A program made the position numbers and the translations under genes. From UBA2965 sp036526135 (GTDB lineage Bacteria > Pseudomonadota > Gammaproteobacteria > Pseudomonadales > Azotimanducaceae): a stretch of DNA of 64,000 nucleotides. Below the pieces are notes generated by a model that saw only the letters and a list, made by a program, of their open reading frames with translations, was not told the origin of the DNA and did no database searches. Every line of letters begins with the position of its first letter. Position 1 is the stretch's first letter. Where the stretch lies: the NCBI GenBank assembly GCA_036526135.1, contig DATCZA010000017.1:186001-250000 (forward strand), read 5' to 3'. Of the stretch, positions 61,769 through 64,000 are shown piece after piece.

Positions 61769-61844
61769 CTCGAGTGGACATACGCGAACGGAAGCCGTGA
61801 GTGCGCTTGCGCTTTAGATTGCTTGGCTGAAACGTTCTCTTCAT
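61710..61844 (-). CDS. rpmH: 50S ribosomal protein L34
   Basis: 44 residues, the exact standard length, too short for most ORF lists. It begins MKRTFQPSNLKRKRTHGF and ends RRAKGRKRLSV. It is the first gene of rpmH-rnpA-yidD-yidC-mnmE, next to the origin, as in most Gammaproteobacteria. Confidence 0.97.
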   Translation of the reverse strand: MKRTFQPSNLKRKRTHGFRSRMSTRGGRQVINARRAKGRKRLSV

Positions 61845-61927
61845 GTTCGGGTTTCCGTTGCTGACTTACCGAAGCTCCCGCCCCTTTGGCGCGCTTTAGT
61901 TGGCGGCCGGGATCGCGAGGGAGCGGG

Positions 61928-61957
61928 ATTTTATGGATCAGGCCCCTTGAGTGTCAA
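61928..61957 (-). promoter_or_regulatory. Strong rpmH promoter
   Basis: Minus strand TTGACA (61957-61952, perfect) and TAAAAT (61933-61928, 5 of 6) with an 18-base spacer, 84 bases before the rpmH ATG. It points away from the candidate origin and could drive the whole rpmH-rnpA-yidD-yidC run. Confidence 0.75.
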
Positions 61958-62095
61958 CGCAGCTGCGACATCACTCCTTCTCATAGTAAGAAATATATAT
62001 AGATAATTTGTAGTTGTTGCTTGTTGAGACGGCAGCATCTGTTGATATCGGGCGTAAGTCTTTGCCCCGGCAAGTTGTTTTCCTCGCTGCAAGGG

Positions 62096-62104
62096 TGTGG
62101 ATAT
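62096..62104 (-). promoter_or_regulatory. DnaA box-like 9-mer
   Basis: TGTGGATAT on the plus strand, complement ATATCCACA; one mismatch from TTATCCACA. Confidence 0.5.
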
Positions 62105-62163
62105 GCTTGGGGCCCGTTGAGGACCCGGGCGGGATCATCGGGGGTAAAGCGAGCGGCGGAAAA

Positions 62164-62172
62164 CTATCCACA
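62164..62172 (+). promoter_or_regulatory. DnaA box-like 9-mer
   Basis: CTATCCACA, one mismatch from TTATCCACA, in opposite orientation to the box at 62096 and 60 bases from it. Confidence 0.5.
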
Positions 62173-62323
62173 GGTTCTTCAACGAGTTGCTCACATCGCC
62201 GCAAGCTCGAATCGCGACCTCACCATGGCCAACGGCAGACGTAAGTTTCTGAATTTGCAGTCGATACCAAAAAACCTGCCGGAAATGCTTCCTATTGCAT
62301 GGCAAATGCTTTCGTTTACTGGC

Positions 62324-62329
62324 TAGAAT
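62324..62329 (+). promoter_or_regulatory. Possible -10 element for dnaA-dnaN
   Basis: TAGAAT, 5 of 6 matches, 66 bases before the dnaA start. No clear -35 was found at 16-18 bases upstream. Confidence 0.3.
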
Positions 62330-62395
62330 GCTTCGCAGTTCGCGCACATCAAAACTACAGATTCTCTGCCAAGAGAACGGGTCATACGGGGGCAT

Positions 62396-63724
62396 TTGGT
62401 GGGACGGTCCGTTTGGCATAAGTGCCTTGATCGGTTGCAGGACGAGCTTTCCGCTCAGCAGTTCAACACTTGGATAAGACCTCTGCAGGCACGTCAGCAC
62501 GACAGCGCCCTGGTTCTCATGGCGCCCAATCGCTATGTGAAGAACCAGGTGCAGGTCGCCTATCTTGATCGAATAACCGAGCTGCTCGATCAGCTGGGAG
62601 ATCCGTTGAGCCCGCTCGAGGTCAAGGTGGACGTGGGCATAGCCGATGAGGGCGAGTCCCGACCGCTTCGTGCCGACGGCAGCGGCGGCGCTCGCATTCA
62701 GCCGGTTCATCAGTTAAACGGCGAGTTTCGTTTCGAGACGTTCGTCGAGGGCAAGTCAAACGAGCTGGCCAAGGCCGCCGCCCTTCAGGTTGCGGCCAAC
62801 GCCGGCAAGTCGTACAACCCGTTGCTGCTCTATGGCGGGGTGGGCTTGGGCAAGACGCATCTCATGCAGGCGGTCGGCAACTGTGTGCTGGATGAAAATC
62901 CCGATGCCAAGGTGGTCTATCTTCACTCTCAGCGCTTCGTTCAGGACATGGTCAAAGCGCTCCAGCAGGGCACCATGCAGGACTTCATGCAGTACTACCG
63001 TTCGGTGGATACCCTGCTCATCGACGACATTCAGTTCTTTGCGAAGAAGCTGCGTTCCCAGGAGGAATTCTTTCACGTTTTCAACGGCCTGCTCGAGCGT
63101 GGCCATCAGATGGTTCTCACCTGCGACCGCTATCCGCGGGAGATAGATGGTCTAGAGGAGCGGCTGCAATCGCGGTTCGTTTGGGGTCTGACCGTCGAGG
63201 TGGAGCCGCCCGAGCTCGAAACCCGGGTAGCCATTCTGATGAAGAAGGCAGAAGCGGAGCAGGTCGATCTGGACCCGGCGGTGGCGTTCTTCATCGGCGA
63301 GCGGATCAGGTCAAACGTGCGGGAGCTCGAAGGAGCGTTGCGCAGAGTGATAGCCAATGCGCGTTTCACCGGAACCAGGATCACCATCGAGCAGGTCAAG
63401 CGGGCGTTGCGGGATCTGCTCGCGATTCAGGATCGGCAGGTCAGCATCGACAACATTCAGCGCACCGTCGCTGAGTATTACAACATCAAGATTTCGGATA
63501 TTCTGTCCAAGCGGCGCAACCGGTCCATAGCCCGACCCCGGCAGATGGCAATGTGTCTTGCCAAGGAGCTGACCAACCATTCTCTGCCGGAGATCGGTGA
63601 AGCGTTCGGCGGCAGGGATCATACGACGGTTCTTCACGCCTGCCGCAAGATCGCGGAGCTTCGGGAAAGTAGCGCCGACGTGGCTGAGGACTTCAAGAAC
63701 CTCAACCGCGTGTTGTCCAGCTGA
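62396..63724 (+). CDS. dnaA: Chromosomal replication initiator DnaA
   Basis: 442 residues. Domain I starts VWHKCLDRLQDELSAQQFNTWIRPL. The linker (about 85-110) is short. AAA+ domain III has Walker A LLLYGGVGLGKTHLMQAVG (about 140), Walker B LLIDDIQFFAKK and sensor R in ERLQSRFVWGLTVEV. Domain IV binds DNA with IARPRQMAMCLAKELT and GRDHTTVLHACRKI. The start is TTG 62396 or the adjacent GTG 62399, with CGGGGG upstream. dnaN follows by 19 bases. Confidence 0.97.
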   Translation: MVGRSVWHKCLDRLQDELSAQQFNTWIRPLQARQHDSALVLMAPNRYVKNQVQVAYLDRITELLDQLGDPLSPLEVKVDVGIADEGESRPLRADGSGGARIQPVHQLNGEFRFETFVEGKSNELAKAAALQVAANAGKSYNPLLLYGGVGLGKTHLMQAVGNCVLDENPDAKVVYLHSQRFVQDMVKALQQGTMQDFMQYYRSVDTLLIDDIQFFAKKLRSQEEFFHVFNGLLERGHQMVLTCDRYPREIDGLEERLQSRFVWGLTVEVEPPELETRVAILMKKAEAEQVDLDPAVAFFIGERIRSNVRELEGALRRVIANARFTGTRITIEQVKRALRDLLAIQDRQVSIDNIQRTVAEYYNIKISDILSKRRNRSIARPRQMAMCLAKELTNHSLPEIGEAFGGRDHTTVLHACRKIAELRESSADVAEDFKNLNRVLSS

Positions 63725-63743
63725 TTTCACATCGTAGGAAGAC

Positions 63744-64000
63744 ATGAAATTCACGACCAATCGGGAAGCCCTGCTTCGACCGCTGCAGTTGGTGACGGGG
63801 GTCGTTGAACGGCGCCAGACCCTGCCCGTGTTGGCAAACTTGTTAGTCCGCGCCCGGGACGGCGTGCTGTCGATGACCGGCACGGACCTCGAGGTCGAGC
63901 TGGTAGCGGAGTCGTCGGATCTTGAGATCGAGCGGGATGGAGAGGCTACCATCCCCGCCCGGAAGCTGGCGGACATATGGCGATCGCTCCCCGAGGGCGC
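63744..64000 (+). CDS. dnaN: DNA polymerase III beta sliding clamp, N-terminal part (cut by window edge)
   Basis: The first 85 codons are present and the gene runs off the window. The start MKFTTNREALLRPLQLVTGV, then RRQTLPVLANLLVRA and TGTDLEVELVAES, are standard DnaN first-domain sequence; ARKLADIWRSLPEG is the helix that follows. The ATG at 63744 has AGGAAG upstream. Classical dnaA-dnaN order. Confidence 0.96.
   Translation, partial: MKFTTNREALLRPLQLVTGVVERRQTLPVLANLLVRARDGVLSMTGTDLEVELVAESSDLEIERDGEATIPARKLADIWRSLPEG

Larger units (their letters stand above)
61981..62172. other. oriC: Candidate chromosomal replication origin (oriC)
   Basis: In the rpmH-dnaA gap, the usual oriC site in pseudomonads. 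An AT-rich patch (61981-62010, including AAATATATATAGATAATTTG) in otherwise GC-rich DNA suits an unwinding element. Two near-consensus DnaA boxes follow at 62096 and 62164. Only two good boxes were found by eye, fewer than in E. coli, so the call is tentative. The rest of the gap (62173-62395) is dnaA leader with no gene. Confidence 0.55.

Noticed and set aside
1..64000. tRNA, rRNA, CRISPR arrays, insertion sequences, prophage or defence genes
   Set aside because: Intergenic gaps are short and were read through; no cloverleaf, direct-repeat array, transposase or defence-type domain was recognised.

Overview
The window is high-GC chromosomal DNA of a gammaproteobacterium and is almost entirely housekeeping. 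Several features point that way: gene order shared with Pseudomonas and partly with E. coli (pilT-yggS-proC-yggT-metX-metW, ftsY-ftsE-ftsX-rpoH, rpmB-rpmG, coaBC/slmA/pyrE/rph/yicC, gmk-rpoZ-spoT-recG, glmU-glmS, the atp operon, parAB-rsmG-mnmG, mnmE-yidC-yidD-rnpA-rpmH, dnaA-dnaN), a membrane-anchored AlgC-type mutase, type IV pilus retraction ATPases and a SlmA-type regulator. Genus cannot be fixed from sequence alone. Coding density is very high. The only gene-free stretch above 300 bases is 61845-62395, which looks like the replication origin.

Layout. 1-2231 (+): end of gshB, a TonB-like protein, yqgE, ruvX. 2253-4444 (-): pilT-pilU. 4610-10685 (+): yggS, proC, yggT, metX-metW, a DUF4426 lipid-free secreted protein, rdgB, hemW. 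10649-15363 (-): trmB, DUF423, then ftsY-ftsE-ftsX-rpoH, with a CIRCE-like operator in front of rpoH. 15440-16507 (+): rsmD, coaD. 16556-18996 (-): a small secreted protein, mutM, rpmG, rpmB, radC. 19077-24405 (+): coaBC, algC, argB, slmA. 24430-26518 (-): a DUF4124-like periplasmic protein, pyrE, rph. 26658-33262 (+): yicC, gmk, rpoZ, spoT, ridA, recG.

33284-40907 is the least conserved part. It holds a dicarboxylate-type symporter, rubredoxin, ubiA, a TRAP transporter (small and large permease on +, binding protein on -), a metal-dependent amidohydrolase and an enoyl-CoA hydratase family protein. This reads as an uptake and catabolism module for an organic acid inserted among core genes. 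40925-61844 (-) is a long, nearly continuous run towards lower coordinates: uvrD, glmS, glmU, atpC-D-G-A-H-F-E-B-I, parB, parA, rsmG, mnmG, mnmE, yidC, yidD, rnpA, rpmH. The candidate oriC lies between rpmH and dnaA, and dnaA and the start of dnaN end the window.

No insertion sequence, phage gene, CRISPR array, toxin-antitoxin pair, tRNA or rRNA was recognised, and no new multi-gene system is visible. The most notable signals are regulatory or organisational: the CIRCE-like site at rpoH, the forced 59-base overlap of rnpA into rpmH, the split TRAP/catabolic module, a hairpin at the atpI start, missing partners in otherwise conserved blocks (no dut, ubiC or pyrRBC in their usual places), and frequent TTG start codons.
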